A stretch of 24,221 bases of DNA from the NCBI GenBank assembly GCA_007133145.1, contig SLNF01000219.1:1-24221 (forward strand). The letters are read 5' to 3'. Shown here one piece after another: positions 6,547 through 14,231 of this stretch. Below the pieces are notes generated by a model that did not search any database, had not been told where the DNA came from, and saw only the letters and a program-made list of their open reading frames with translations. Source of the stretch: Nitriliruptorales bacterium (lineage in GTDB: Bacteria; Actinomycetota; Nitriliruptoria; Euzebyales; Egibacteraceae). The position numbers were made by a program, and so were the translations under genes. The number at the start of each line of letters is the position of its first letter. The stretch's first letter is position 1.

Positions 6547-7156
6547 GCAGGGTCGGCGCCTCCCCGGGGCGCGCGACCCTGCGCGCGGTCTCGCGCAGCA
6601 CACCGAGCACCCGCTCGCGCACGCCCGGCAGCTGGCGCAGATCGAGGCGCAGGACCGTGCGACGCACACCGAGGCGGACCGGGCGGAACCCCAACGAGGC
6701 GAGGAGGGTCAGTCGGGGATGGCAGGGCTCGGCCCGCCCGTGCGCCGCGACCGCTTCGAGGGCCCGAAGGTGCCAGGCGGCCGCGCGGACCGCCGCCGCC
6801 CGGACGAGTGCGCCCGCGGCTTCGACGTCGTCGTCCTCGGCCAACCAGAGGTGGGCGAGCACGGCGGCGTCGGGCGCGCTCACGCCGAGCGCCCGGGCGC
6901 GGGGAAAGGCTCCGGGCGGGCCGAGCAGCGCCCAGGCCGTGAGGCGCTCGCCCCCGACACCGAGGCCGATGGGATGCCAGCGCTGGGCAGCGGCGTGCCA
7001 CCAGTCGGCCTTGGCCTGCCGGGTGTGCTCGGCCTCGGCCTCGGGAACCTCGGGCCCACGGCGCCCGTCCTCGAACTCCCAGTAGGTGCACGACCGACAG
7101 GGCTCAGGCAGGTCCGCGGGGGTCAGGGGGCGCGGGCGGGGAACCATCGGGGGCAT
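6476..7156 (-). CDS. GNAT-family N-acetyltransferase-like protein
   Basis: A 226-residue protein in the position where Mycobacterium (Rv3916c) and Streptomyces have a conserved gene of the same type. It begins with a Pro-rich stretch and a Cys pair in EPCRSCTYWEF (Cys20, Cys23). A GNAT-like core follows, with GERLTAWALLGPPGAFPRA, the helix DDDVEAAGALVRAAAVRAAA, and LLASLGFRPVRLGVRRTVLRL near residues 151-171; the LGF element is typical of the GNAT C-terminal half. The acetyl acceptor is unknown. The C-terminal 40 residues are Pro/Arg/Gly-rich and overlap the 3' end of the CwlM-like gene, so the true functional end may be earlier. The start may be ATG 7156 or ATG 7147. A 55-residue membrane-protein gene lies 42 bp upstream on the same strand. 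Confidence 0.75.
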   Translation of the reverse strand: MPPMVPRPRPLTPADLPEPCRSCTYWEFEDGRRGPEVPEAEAEHTRQAKADWWHAAAQRWHPIGLGVGGERLTAWALLGPPGAFPRARALGVSAPDAAVLAHLWLAEDDDVEAAGALVRAAAVRAAAWHLRALEAVAAHGRAEPCHPRLTLLASLGFRPVRLGVRRTVLRLDLRQLPGVRERVLGVLRETARRVARPGEAPTLPTSRTARPGDPWPRPGGTAGARG

Positions 7157-7198
7157 CGGCGCTCGCAGATCGCAGGGGCGCGCGGCTCGAGCCGGGCC

Positions 7199-7366
7199 TC
7201 AGACCGGGTCGGGCTCCTCGGCGGGACGGAGGTCGGGCACGGGCCGCGGCCGCAGCAACGCGGCGAGGAGGCCGAGCACGGCTCCGAGGAGCAGCGCGAT
7301 GAGGACCCGTCGGACCGGATGGGGGCCGAGCGTCGAGGCGTCGGTCGCCGTCGATGCCGTGACCAT
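7199..7366 (-). CDS. Small single-span membrane protein (55 aa)
   Basis: A short gene encoding a 55-residue product: a Thr/Ser-rich N-terminus (MVTASTATDASTLGPHP), Arg-rich flank, one strongly hydrophobic segment (VLIALLLGAVLGLLAALL, about 21-38), and a Pro/Asp/Glu-rich tail. The positive residues sit on both sides of the span. The ATG at 7366 has an excellent ribosome-binding site (GAGGAGGT ending 6 nt upstream), which is the best argument that it is real. A TACACT -10 element (7414-7419, - strand) lies upstream. It is followed 42 bp later by the GNAT gene in the same direction, so the two may be cotranscribed. I do not recognise the family. Confidence 0.65.
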   Translation of the reverse strand: MVTASTATDASTLGPHPVRRVLIALLLGAVLGLLAALLRPRPVPDLRPAEEPDPV

Positions 7367-7413
7367 CGGGGACCTCCTCGTGCGGCCGCGCGGGGTCGGC
7401 GGTGCGCACGGCC

Positions 7414-7419
7414 AGTGTA
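7414..7419 (-). promoter_or_regulatory. -10 element TACACT upstream of the small membrane protein gene
   Basis: TACACT on the - strand (7419 to 7414) lies 47 nt before the ATG at 7366, in the divergent gap shared with the aminotransferase gene. No good -35 is visible. Confidence 0.35.
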
Positions 7420-7464
7420 GAGGGTGGATGGCCCGTCGGTCGGGGCGGGGGCCCTCGACGCGTG

Positions 7465-7470
7465 TACCCT
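7465..7470 (+). promoter_or_regulatory. -10 element TACCCT upstream of the aminotransferase gene
   Basis: TACCCT lies 31 nt before the TTG start codon at 7502 and fits TANNNT; the ribosome-binding site GGGAG at 7491-7495 would be inside the resulting short leader. The -35 is not clear. Confidence 0.35.
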
Positions 7471-7501
7471 CGGGCGGTCCCGATCGATCTGGGAGCCTCC
7501 G

Positions 7502-8743
7502 TTGAGCGAGATCCGCCTCGACCCGAACATCTCACGGTACGCCGCCCGCACGCGGGGCATGACGGCCTCGGAGATCCGCGCGCTCTTCGCCGTCGCCAAC
7601 CGTCCCGAGGTCGTCTCCCTCGCGGGGGGGATGCCCTACGTGGGGGCGCTCGACCATGACGCCGTCGCCGAGGTCACGCGCCGGGTCGTCGCCGAGGACG
7701 GTGACGTCGCCCTGCAGTACGGCGGGGGCCAGGGCCACGAGGGGCTGCGCGAGCAACTCGTCGCGGTCATGGCGGCCGAGGGGATCAGCGCCCACGCCGA
7801 CGACCTCGTCGTGACCACGGGCGGCCAGCAGGGCCTCGACCTGCTCGGCAAGCTCTTCCTCGACCCCGGGGACATCGTGCTCGCGGAAGGCCCGTCCTAC
7901 GTCGGCGCGCTTGGGGCGTTCTCGGCCTACGAGGCCGAGGTCCGCCACGTCGACATGGACGAGGACGGGCTCATCCCCGCCCGGCTCGGTGAGCACCTCG
8001 AGCGGCTGCGCGGGGAGGGCCGGCGGGCGAAGTTCCTCTACACCGTGCCCAATCACCAGAACCCGGCGGGCTGCTCCCTCTCGGTCGCGCGCCGCGAGGA
8101 GATCGCCGCGCTCTGCGCGTCGGAGGACCTCCTCATCATCGAGGACAACCCCTACGGGCTCCTCGACTTCAAGGCCGAACTGCGGACATCGTTCCGCGAG
8201 CTCGCCCCGGAGCGCACGATCTACATCGGGACGCTCTCGAAGGTCTTCTCCTCGGGCATCCGGGTCGGCTGGGTGGCCGCCGCCGGCCCGATCCGCGACA
8301 AGCTCGTCCTGCTCAAGGAGGGCGCCGACCTCTGCCAGTCCAACCTCACCCAGCTCATCGCCGAGCGCTGGCTGCGCACCCAGCCCTGGGAGGAGCAGAT
8401 CGCGACCTTCCGCGAGCTCTACCGCGAGCGCTGCGACGCGATGCTCGCCGAGCTCAGCACGGAGATGCCGTCCGAGGCGACGTGGACGGTGCCCACCGGG
8501 GGGTTCTTCGTCTGGCTCGGGCTGCCCGACGGCATCGACGCCCGTGAGCTGCTCGCCAAGGCCCTCACCGCGCGGGTGGCCTACGTCCCCGGCGGCGCCT
8601 TCTACGCCGACGGCGGAGGCCGGCACCACGCGCGGCTCTCGTTCTGCTACCCACCCCCCGACCGGATCAGGGAGGGCGTGCGACGGCTCGGCGAGGTGCT
8701 GCGCACCGAGCTCGAGCTGCGGTCCGCGATCTACGGAGGCTGA
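7502..8743 (+). CDS. PLP-dependent aminotransferase, class I/II
   Basis: A 413-residue fold-type-I enzyme that uses pyridoxal phosphate to move an amino group between an amino acid and a 2-oxo acid. Visible residues: SLAGGMP near 39-45, TTGGQQGLDLL (105-115), PNHQNPAG with Asn187, EDNPYG with Asp215 and Tyr218, Lys247 in TLSKVFSSGIRVGW (PLP Schiff base), and Arg378 in ARLSF (carboxylate binding). The pattern is that of the LysN/MocR-type aminotransferases without a GntR domain; substrate is not predictable. TTG 7502 was chosen because GGGAG sits 6 nt upstream and the protein then begins SEIRLDPNISRYAARTRGM; no ATG is suitable. The Ddl-like gene begins 2 nt after the stop, so both are surely cotranscribed. 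Confidence 0.88.
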   Translation: MSEIRLDPNISRYAARTRGMTASEIRALFAVANRPEVVSLAGGMPYVGALDHDAVAEVTRRVVAEDGDVALQYGGGQGHEGLREQLVAVMAAEGISAHADDLVVTTGGQQGLDLLGKLFLDPGDIVLAEGPSYVGALGAFSAYEAEVRHVDMDEDGLIPARLGEHLERLRGEGRRAKFLYTVPNHQNPAGCSLSVARREEIAALCASEDLLIIEDNPYGLLDFKAELRTSFRELAPERTIYIGTLSKVFSSGIRVGWVAAAGPIRDKLVLLKEGADLCQSNLTQLIAERWLRTQPWEEQIATFRELYRERCDAMLAELSTEMPSEATWTVPTGGFFVWLGLPDGIDARELLAKALTARVAYVPGGAFYADGGGRHHARLSFCYPPPDRIREGVRRLGEVLRTELELRSAIYGG

Positions 8744-8745
8744 CG

Positions 8746-9681
8746 ATGGGTTCCCAACACGTCGCGGTGCTCGCCGGCGGTCTGAGCCTCGAGCGTGAGG
8801 TGAGCTTGAGGTCGGGCCGCCGGATCGCCGACGCGCTGTCCTCACGGGACTACGAGGTCGATGAGCTCGACCTCGACAGTGGCCTCGTGCCGCGGCTGCG
8901 GCAGGGGGACCTCGACGCCGTCGTGCTCGCGCTCCACGGGCGTGCCGGCGAGGACGGCACCGTCCAGGCCCTCCTCGAGCTGCTCGACGTGCCCTACACC
9001 GGGCCGGGTACGACCGCGTCGGCGCTCGCGTGGGACAAGGCGATCTTCAAGGGCATGCTCGCCCGGGCCGACGTGCCGACCCCCGCCTGGGTCACGATCG
9101 CCTCCGACGCGATCCGCGACCTCGGCGGCGCCGCGGCGCTCGAGGCCTTCGGGCAACGGCTCGCGGGGCCGCTCGTCGTCAAGCCGTCCCAGGGCGGCGC
9201 CTGCATGGGGGTGCGCTTCGTGGAGTCCCCCGGAGGCCTCCACGAGGCCCTCGTCGCCGCCTTCAGCTACCACGACGTCGTCGTCGTCGAGCAGTTCGTC
9301 AGCGGCACCGAGATCGCGATCACACTTCTCGACGGCGAGGCGCTGCCCGCCGTGGAGATCCACCCGAAGGTCGGTCGCTACGACTTCTCGGCCCGCTACA
9401 CCTACGGGGCGACGGACTTCTACGCACCGGCGAGGCTCGACGACGCGACGCTCGCGAGGGCGGAGGAGGCTGCCCTCGCCGCGTGGGAGATCACCGGGTG
9501 CCGCGACATCGCCCGGGCCGACCTCATCGTCGGCGACGATGGCACCCCCTCGATCCTCGAGCTCGACACGTGCCCCGGGATGACCGAGACCTCACTCGTG
9601 CCGATGGCGGCGAGCGCAGCAGGGCTGTCCTTCGGCGACCTCTGCGAACGGCTCGTGGCCTTCACCCAGCGGCGGGCGTGA
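8746..9681 (+). CDS. D-alanine-D-alanine ligase-like ATP-grasp enzyme
   Basis: A 311-residue protein of Ddl type, which joins two D-alanines with ATP for the peptidoglycan stem peptide. It keeps GGLSLEREVSLRSG (Glu16, the Glu15 of E. coli DdlB), HGRAGEDGTVQ (64-74), Tyr218, and the C-terminal metal loop. Three usual residues differ: the serine of the Glu-Ser-Tyr triad is Ala152 (KPSQGGACMGV), the lysine before the catalytic tyrosine is Arg217 (YDFSARY), and the metal-binding Asn is Asp274 (ELDTCPGMTETSLVP). It could be the cell's Ddl with a lineage-specific active site or a ligase for another dipeptide or depsipeptide. ATG 8746 has GGAGG 6 nt upstream within the end of the aminotransferase gene. 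It is convergent with parB. Confidence 0.85.
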   Translation: MGSQHVAVLAGGLSLEREVSLRSGRRIADALSSRDYEVDELDLDSGLVPRLRQGDLDAVVLALHGRAGEDGTVQALLELLDVPYTGPGTTASALAWDKAIFKGMLARADVPTPAWVTIASDAIRDLGGAAALEAFGQRLAGPLVVKPSQGGACMGVRFVESPGGLHEALVAAFSYHDVVVVEQFVSGTEIAITLLDGEALPAVEIHPKVGRYDFSARYTYGATDFYAPARLDDATLARAEEAALAAWEITGCRDIARADLIVGDDGTPSILELDTCPGMTETSLVPMAASAAGLSFGDLCERLVAFTQRRA

Positions 9682-9788
9682 GTCGCGTCACCGGCGAGAG
9701 GCGCGTGCGCAGGCCCTCCCGGGGGTAGCCAGACCCTTAGGTGTCACGACAACGGCCGCCACACGGGCTCTCCGCGCGTCATCGCAGG

Positions 9789-10673
9789 TCAGAGCCCTCC
9801 GTCGATGAGCGACGCCCCTGTCCCGCGACTGAGGATGCCCAGCAGGCGCTCGAGATCCTCCGCGCCGGAGAACTCGATGAGGAGTCGGCCGCGGTCGGCG
9901 TCGCCCTGCACCGCGACCTTCGTCGCGAGCACGTCGCTCAGCCGACGCTCGACGTGCGCGAGCGGTCGCGGCCTCGGCGGCGTGGGTCCCGGTGCCCCGT
10001 CGCCGTCAGCCTCGGCGAGCAGCGCGCGCACGAGGTCCTCGGTCGCGCGCACACTCAAGCCCTCGGACACGACGCGCTGGGCGAGCCGTTCCTGCGCATG
10101 GGCGTCGGGAAGAGCGAGCAGCGCCCGGGCGTGCCCTGCGCGCAAGGCCCCGGTCGCGATGCGCTGCTGGATCTGCGGCGGCAGGGCGAGCAGGCGCAGG
10201 GCGTTGGTGATCGCGGGCCGTGACCGTCCGAGGCGCTCGGCGAGTTGGTCGTGGGTCACGCCGAAGTCGTCGAGCAACTGCTGGTAGGCGGCTGCTTCCT
10301 CGAGCGGGTTGAGGTCCGTGCGGTGGATGTTCTCCACGAGCGCTTCGGTGAGGAGTGCGGCATCGTCGGTCTCGCGGACGATCGCGGGGATCTCCTCGAG
10401 GCCGGCGAGTCGCGCCGCGCGCGTCCGCCGCTCACCAGCGATGAGCTCGAAGCGATGGTCACCAGCGGCCCGCACGAGCACGGGCTGGAGCATCCCCACT
10501 TGCCGCAGGCTGTTCGCGAGCTCCTCCAGGCCCGCGTCGTCGAAGTCCCCGCGGGGCTGCCGGGGGTTGCTCGAGATCTGGGTCAGGCGGATGCGCGTGA
10601 GGCCCGACCGACCCTGCGCAGCCGCCGGGATGAGGGCATCGAGCCCGCGGCCGAGACCGGCGTGGCGCGTCAT
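9789..10673 (-). CDS. parB: Chromosome partitioning protein ParB
   Basis: ParB is the CTP-dependent clamp that loads at parS and recruits condensin and ParA for origin segregation. The 294-residue protein has an N-terminal ParA-stimulating peptide region (GLGRGLDALIP, 6-16), the CTP-binding motif GERRTRA (80-86), ENIHR (114-118, usually ENIQR), a helix-turn-helix (about 140-162, THDQLAERLGRSRPAITN), a Pro-rich linker and a C-terminal dimerisation domain. Its ATG overlaps the parA stop (ATGA), so translation is coupled. Cognate parS sites lie just upstream of parA. The ddl-like gene converges on it with 107 bp between; I see no clear terminator in that gap. Confidence 0.97.
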   Translation of the reverse strand: MTRHAGLGRGLDALIPAAAQGRSGLTRIRLTQISSNPRQPRGDFDDAGLEELANSLRQVGMLQPVLVRAAGDHRFELIAGERRTRAARLAGLEEIPAIVRETDDAALLTEALVENIHRTDLNPLEEAAAYQQLLDDFGVTHDQLAERLGRSRPAITNALRLLALPPQIQQRIATGALRAGHARALLALPDAHAQERLAQRVVSEGLSVRATEDLVRALLAEADGDGAPGPTPPRPRPLAHVERRLSDVLATKVAVQGDADRGRLLIEFSGAEDLERLLGILSRGTGASLIDGGL

Positions 10674-11527
10674 GTGGGGTCTGCTCCTTGTCCGGCTGCC
10701 TGCTCGGCATGATCCAGCCGCTCGACGAGCTCCCTCGCGAGGCGGTGGTAGGCCACCGACCCTCGGCTTCCCGGGTCGAACACCGTGATGGGCTGCCCGT
10801 AGGAGGGAGCCTCGGCCAGGCGCACCGACCGCGGGATGCGCGTGTGGAAGACCCGTTCACCGAAGTACTCGACGACCTCGTGCATGACCTGGTCACTGAG
10901 CCTCGTCCTGCCGTCGTACATCGTGAGGACGTACCCGGTGAGGTCGAGACCCGGGTTGAGGTTGCTGCGGATGAGCTCGGCGTTGTGGTGGAGCGCTCCG
11001 AGGCCCTCGAGGGCGTAGTACTCGCACTGGATCGGGACGAGCACGCCATCGGCTGCGGTCAGCGCGTTCACCGTGAGCAGTCCGAGGCTCGGGGGGCAGT
11101 CGATGAGGATGAGGTCGAAGTCCTCGCGCACCGGGGCCAGGGCCTGCCGCAGCTTCTGCTCACGATTGAAGGCGCTCACGAGTTCGATCTCCGCACCCGC
11201 GAGGTCGATGTTCGAGGGCACGAGGAAGAGGTTGCGCAGCGCGGTCGGCTCGACGACGTCCTCCATCGGCACGCCGTCGAGGAGGATGTCATAGACCGTG
11301 CGTGACGTGTCATGGGCGCGGATGCCCACGCCGGAGCTCGCGTTGCCCTGGGGATCGAGATCGATGAGGAGGACGCGTCGCGGCAGTTGGGCCAGCGCCG
11401 CGGCCAGGCTCACCGCCGTCGTGGTCTTGCCGACGCCCCCCTTCTGGTTCGCGATCGTGATGACCTTCGCCTGCGGCGCGTCGACGACGGGGGTGTCGAC
11501 CGTGGCGGCCGACCCATCGATGTCCAT
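10670..11527 (-). CDS. parA: Chromosome partitioning ATPase ParA
   Basis: A 285-residue deviant Walker ATPase that binds DNA non-specifically and moves ParB-parS complexes. After a short N-terminal extension of about 20 residues it has the deviant Walker A KGGVGKTT (29-36), LLIDLDPQGNAS (Walker A'), LIDCPPSLGLLTVNA (Walker B region), and the ParA-typical ending with SYGQPITVFDPGSRGS. The ATG at 11527 has GAGGG 5 nt upstream. Two parS-type sites lie in the 131-bp gap before it, so ParB may load at, and repress, its own promoter. It sits downstream of rsmG in the same direction and overlaps parB by 4 nt. Confidence 0.97.
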   Translation of the reverse strand: MDIDGSAATVDTPVVDAPQAKVITIANQKGGVGKTTTAVSLAAALAQLPRRVLLIDLDPQGNASSGVGIRAHDTSRTVYDILLDGVPMEDVVEPTALRNLFLVPSNIDLAGAEIELVSAFNREQKLRQALAPVREDFDLILIDCPPSLGLLTVNALTAADGVLVPIQCEYYALEGLGALHHNAELIRSNLNPGLDLTGYVLTMYDGRTRLSDQVMHEVVEYFGERVFHTRIPRSVRLAEAPSYGQPITVFDPGSRGSVAYHRLARELVERLDHAEQAAGQGADPT

Positions 11528-11560
11528 GCGGCCCTCGTTCCTCCGTCACCGACGCGGCGG

Positions 11561-11574
11561 GTTTCACGTGGAAC
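11561..11574 (+). promoter_or_regulatory. parS site 1
   Basis: GTTTCACGTGGAAC differs at one position from the widely conserved ParB-binding site GTTTCACGTGAAAC. It lies 34 bp upstream of the parA start codon. Confidence 0.88.
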
Positions 11575-11595
11575 CTTGCCCGGCGCACGATCGGT

Positions 11596-11609
11596 GTTCC
11601 ACGTGAAAC
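11596..11609 (-). promoter_or_regulatory. parS site 2, mirror image of site 1
   Basis: On the + strand it reads GTTCCACGTGAAAC, the exact reverse complement of site 1, so it too has one mismatch to the consensus. The two sites are 35 bp centre to centre and form an inverted pair upstream of parA. Confidence 0.88.
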
Positions 11610-11658
11610 ATCGTTGCGCGACCGCCGAGCCCCTGCGGTGCGTCCCTCGACGCGTCCT

Positions 11659-12318
11659 TCAGCCCTCGAGGGGCCGGCGGCGCGGGATCCCATCGGCTCG
11701 GGGTAGCCAGCGAGGGACGGATCCCTCGGCACGCATCCTAACAAGCCAGGTGGTCCGCACCGCGTCAGGCACGGCCTCCGCGTGGATGTCGCCGACCCCG
11801 AGCCGCGTGGCGAACCGCGCTACCACGTCGACGCAGGCAGGGCCGTCCTCGCCCCGCACGACGACGATCCTGCCGCCATCGGCGACGAAGCCCCGGACGA
11901 GCTCGACGCTCACGGTGACGGGACCGAGCGCCCGCGCGATCCCCCCGTCATACCTCCCGCGATGGGCCGCGTCCCGCGCGAGCGCCTCCGCCCGTCCGGT
12001 GACGGCGGAGGCGTTGCCGACCTGCAGCTCCTCGAGGAAGGCTCCGACCGCCTCCGTCTTCTTGCGGGTCGCGTCGAGCAGCACGACCTCGGCCTCCGGT
12101 CGGAGGACCGCGAGGACGAGCCCTGGCAGGCCGCCTCCGGTGCCGACGTCGATCCAGCGCTCCCCGGCGAGGCTGCCGAGGCGTTCGGCGACGAGCGCCG
12201 CCTCGGTGATGTGCCGCTCCCAGACCCGCCCTCGATCAGCGGGCGAGAGCAGGTTGTGCGGCGCGGTCGCGAGCAGTGCTGCGTAGCGCTCCAACCGATG
12301 GCGCTGCCCGGGGTCCAT
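11659..12318 (-). CDS. rsmG: 16S rRNA (guanine-N7)-methyltransferase RsmG
   Basis: RsmG (GidB) uses S-adenosylmethionine to methylate N7 of G527 in 16S rRNA; its loss gives low-level streptomycin resistance in other bacteria. The 219-residue protein has HNLLSP (21-26), RHITEAALVAERL, the SAM-binding loop DVGTGGGLPGLVLA (57-70), LLDATRKKTEAV, and the characteristic basic end (IPRRRPLEG). The length is normal. ATG 12318 is preceded by a GGAGGGTGGGA purine stretch. It lies between jag, from which it is separated by an unusually long 225-bp gap, and parA, from which it is separated by the two parS sites. Confidence 0.95.
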   Translation of the reverse strand: MDPGQRHRLERYAALLATAPHNLLSPADRGRVWERHITEAALVAERLGSLAGERWIDVGTGGGLPGLVLAVLRPEAEVVLLDATRKKTEAVGAFLEELQVGNASAVTGRAEALARDAAHRGRYDGGIARALGPVTVSVELVRGFVADGGRIVVVRGEDGPACVDVVARFATRLGVGDIHAEAVPDAVRTTWLVRMRAEGSVPRWLPRADGIPRRRPLEG

Positions 12319-12543
12319 GCCGATCCCACCCTCCGTGCGGCCTCGCAGCGCTCCCCACGGCGCCGGTCACCCCGCACCGCGCCCCGCCGCCGGCCGGACG
12401 ACCTCGGCGCCCCGGGGGACCCTCCCGCCCCGTGACGGTCGGCGTTCGAGCCCGGGGTGCGCGCGCAGGAGGTGCACCCGGCGACGCGTCGGCGACGCCC
12501 GACGGGGCCGCGGCGTCCCTCGGGGGGCGCCGCGCGAGCGGGG
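12319..12543. other. Gap between jag and rsmG without a gene
   Basis: This 225-bp gap interrupts an otherwise tightly packed gene set. No plausible coding region is visible. It contains no TA dinucleotide, so no TANNNT -10 element on either strand. A hairpin just after the jag stop (12509-12534) and several other GC-only inverted repeats are the only structure seen. Confidence 0.6.
12509..12534 (-). terminator. Possible terminator hairpin after jag
   Basis: CGCGGCG (12509-12515) pairs with CGCCGCG (12528-12534) across a 12-nt loop that can pair further (CCC with GGG). It lies 9 bp beyond the jag stop in the direction of transcription. No T-run follows, as is common in GC-rich actinobacteria. 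Confidence 0.4.
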
Positions 12544-13485
12544 TCAGTCCTCGGCGGGGTGGATGACGACACGACGGCGTGGCTCGTTGCCCTCACTCGT
12601 CGAGGTCACCCCACCGGCCTTCGCGACGACGTCGTGCATCATCTTGCGCTCGTAGGGGTCCATCGGCTCGAGCCGCACCGGCTCGCCATGCTCGCGCACC
12701 TCGGCGATCGCGTCGCGGCACTTCTCACGCAGCTTCTCGAGCTGACGCTCGCGGTAGCCCTCGACGTCGACCCGCACGTGCGAGCGCCGCTCGGTCTTGC
12801 GCTGCGTCGCGCACCGCACGAGCTCCTGGAGCGCGTCGAGGGTGGCACCACGGCGTCCGATGAGGAGTCCGCTGCCCACGTCGTTGATGTTCACGAGCGC
12901 CTGCTCCTCGCGCACGACGATCTCGATGTCGCCGGGAAGCGAGAGCAGGTCGAGCATGCCCTCGACGAAGTCCGCGGCGATCTCGGCTTCCTCGTCGAGT
13001 TGGTCGAGTCGCTCCTGCGGTGTGAGCTCGCGCTCCTCCTCGCCCTCGGCGGGCTGGGTCGCGTCGGTGTTCGTCTCCGTCACGGGTGCCTCCTCGATCG
13101 GAGTGTTCTCGGAAGGGTCTTCCGGCGCGCTCGCGCCGGGAGTCGCTGGTGCCCCTCGCGTCGCCCCGGGCGCGGGGTCGGGCGGCGGCACGACCGGCTC
13201 GTCGTGCCGGCCGGGGGCGTCGGCGTCGACCGCCGTCCGACCCGCCGCTGGCGGGTCCTCGACGGTCGAGGTGGGGGCAGGCGCCGGGGTCTCCTCGATC
13301 CACACGCGGACGTGCGCTGGACGCGTTCCCGTGAGCAGACTGCGCTTCGGTGGCGCCAGCACCTCGGCGCGCACCTGGGAGGGCTTCAGCCCGAGCGTCG
13401 CGGCTCCCGTCGCGATCGCCTCGACGACGGTGCCGCCACGCGCCTCCACGCTGCGGGCCACGATGCCGCCTCTGTCCTCGCTCAC
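12544..13485 (-). CDS. jag: RNA-binding protein Jag/KhpB-like (Jag_N, KH, R3H domains)
   Basis: A 313-residue cytoplasmic RNA-binding protein. Jag_N lies at about 13-64 (SVEARGGTVVEAIATGAATL, then KPSQVRAEVL). A long low-complexity Pro/Ala/Glu linker runs from about 65 to 160. A type II KH domain spans about 185-232 with its GxxG loop in LLIGRRGATLDALQ (208-221), and an R3H domain spans about 240-312 (DPYERKMMHDVV, ending RRRVVIHP). Relatives bind RNA with KhpA and influence cell elongation and division. The GTG at 13485 overlaps the yidC stop (GTGA); the open frame continues upstream inside yidC but has no homology there. Part of the rpmH-rnpA-yidD-yidC-jag block. Confidence 0.92.
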   Translation of the reverse strand: MSEDRGGIVARSVEARGGTVVEAIATGAATLGLKPSQVRAEVLAPPKRSLLTGTRPAHVRVWIEETPAPAPTSTVEDPPAAGRTAVDADAPGRHDEPVVPPPDPAPGATRGAPATPGASAPEDPSENTPIEEAPVTETNTDATQPAEGEEERELTPQERLDQLDEEAEIAADFVEGMLDLLSLPGDIEIVVREEQALVNINDVGSGLLIGRRGATLDALQELVRCATQRKTERRSHVRVDVEGYRERQLEKLREKCRDAIAEVREHGEPVRLEPMDPYERKMMHDVVAKAGGVTSTSEGNEPRRRVVIHPAED

Positions 13486-14231
13486 GCCTTCGGCTTCTCC
13501 GTCTCGACCTCGACGTTGCGGAACATGATGAATTGCTGCCCGATCGTCCACGCATTCGTCGTCACCCAGTAGATGAGGACCCCCACCGGAATGTTGAACG
13601 ACACGACGAAGAGCATGATCGGCAAGACGTAGAGCAAGACCTTCTGCTGCGGCATCTGTGCCGACGCCGGGTTCTTCGCCATCATCTGCCGCTGCTGGTA
13701 GTACGTCGTCGCGGCCATGAGCACGATGAGGATGAAGGCTCCCCACCCCGCCTGCATCGGGAGCGCCGCGAGGCTGTCGATGAAGATGAAGCGGGCGGTG
13801 TCGAGCTCGGGGATGCGGTCGGTGAAGAGCAGTCGGAAGAGGGCGAGGAAGATCGGCGCCTGGGCCAGCAGCGGGAGGCAACCGCCCATGGGGTTGACGT
13901 TGTGCTCCTTGTAGAGGCTCATCATGGCCTCTTGCTGCCGTTGACGCTGCGCCCGGTACTTCTCGGGGTCGGTCTTCATCAACCCCTTGTCGACCTTGTA
14001 CTTGTTCTGGAGCTTCTTGATCTCAGGCTGGATCTTCTGCATCCCGCGCATCGAGTTAACCTGTTTGATCGTCAAAGGCAACAGGATGATGCGGACGACG
14101 ACGGTGAGCATGATGATCGCGAGGGCCCAGGAGTAGTCACCCCCGAACCCGACGACCGAGTCGTGGAAGTAGCGGAGGACGACACCGAGCGCATCGATGA
14201 AGCTGCCCCCGAGTTCGACGAGCGTGCTCAC
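13482..14231 (-). CDS. yidC: Membrane protein insertase YidC (Oxa1 family)
   Basis: YidC inserts and folds membrane proteins, alone or with SecYEG. The 249-residue product is the short Gram-positive form without the large periplasmic domain. It has an N-terminal hydrophobic segment, a span with the conserved Arg (IIMLTVVVRIILLPLTIKQ), a basic cytoplasmic hairpin (roughly KIQPEIKKLQNKYK to YKEHNVNPMGGCLP), and further spans including VLLYVLPIMLFVVSFNIPVG and IYWVTTNAWTIGQQ. GTG 14231 is the start: AAGGAG lies 8 nt upstream and the codon overlaps the yidD stop (GTGA). The open frame extends 59 codons further into yidD but that part is a shadow. Confidence 0.96.
   Translation of the reverse strand: MSTLVELGGSFIDALGVVLRYFHDSVVGFGGDYSWALAIIMLTVVVRIILLPLTIKQVNSMRGMQKIQPEIKKLQNKYKVDKGLMKTDPEKYRAQRQRQQEAMMSLYKEHNVNPMGGCLPLLAQAPIFLALFRLLFTDRIPELDTARFIFIDSLAALPMQAGWGAFILIVLMAATTYYQQRQMMAKNPASAQMPQQKVLLYVLPIMLFVVSFNIPVGVLIYWVTTNAWTIGQQFIMFRNVEVETEKPKA

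Noticed and set aside
9682..9788. Terminator between the convergent ddl-like gene and parB
   Set aside because: I looked for inverted repeats but found only short GC pairs and no convincing stem.
13486..13881. Upstream extension of the jag frame
   Set aside because: It lies inside yidC in another frame, has no homology, and the GTG at 13485 overlaps the yidC stop in the usual way.
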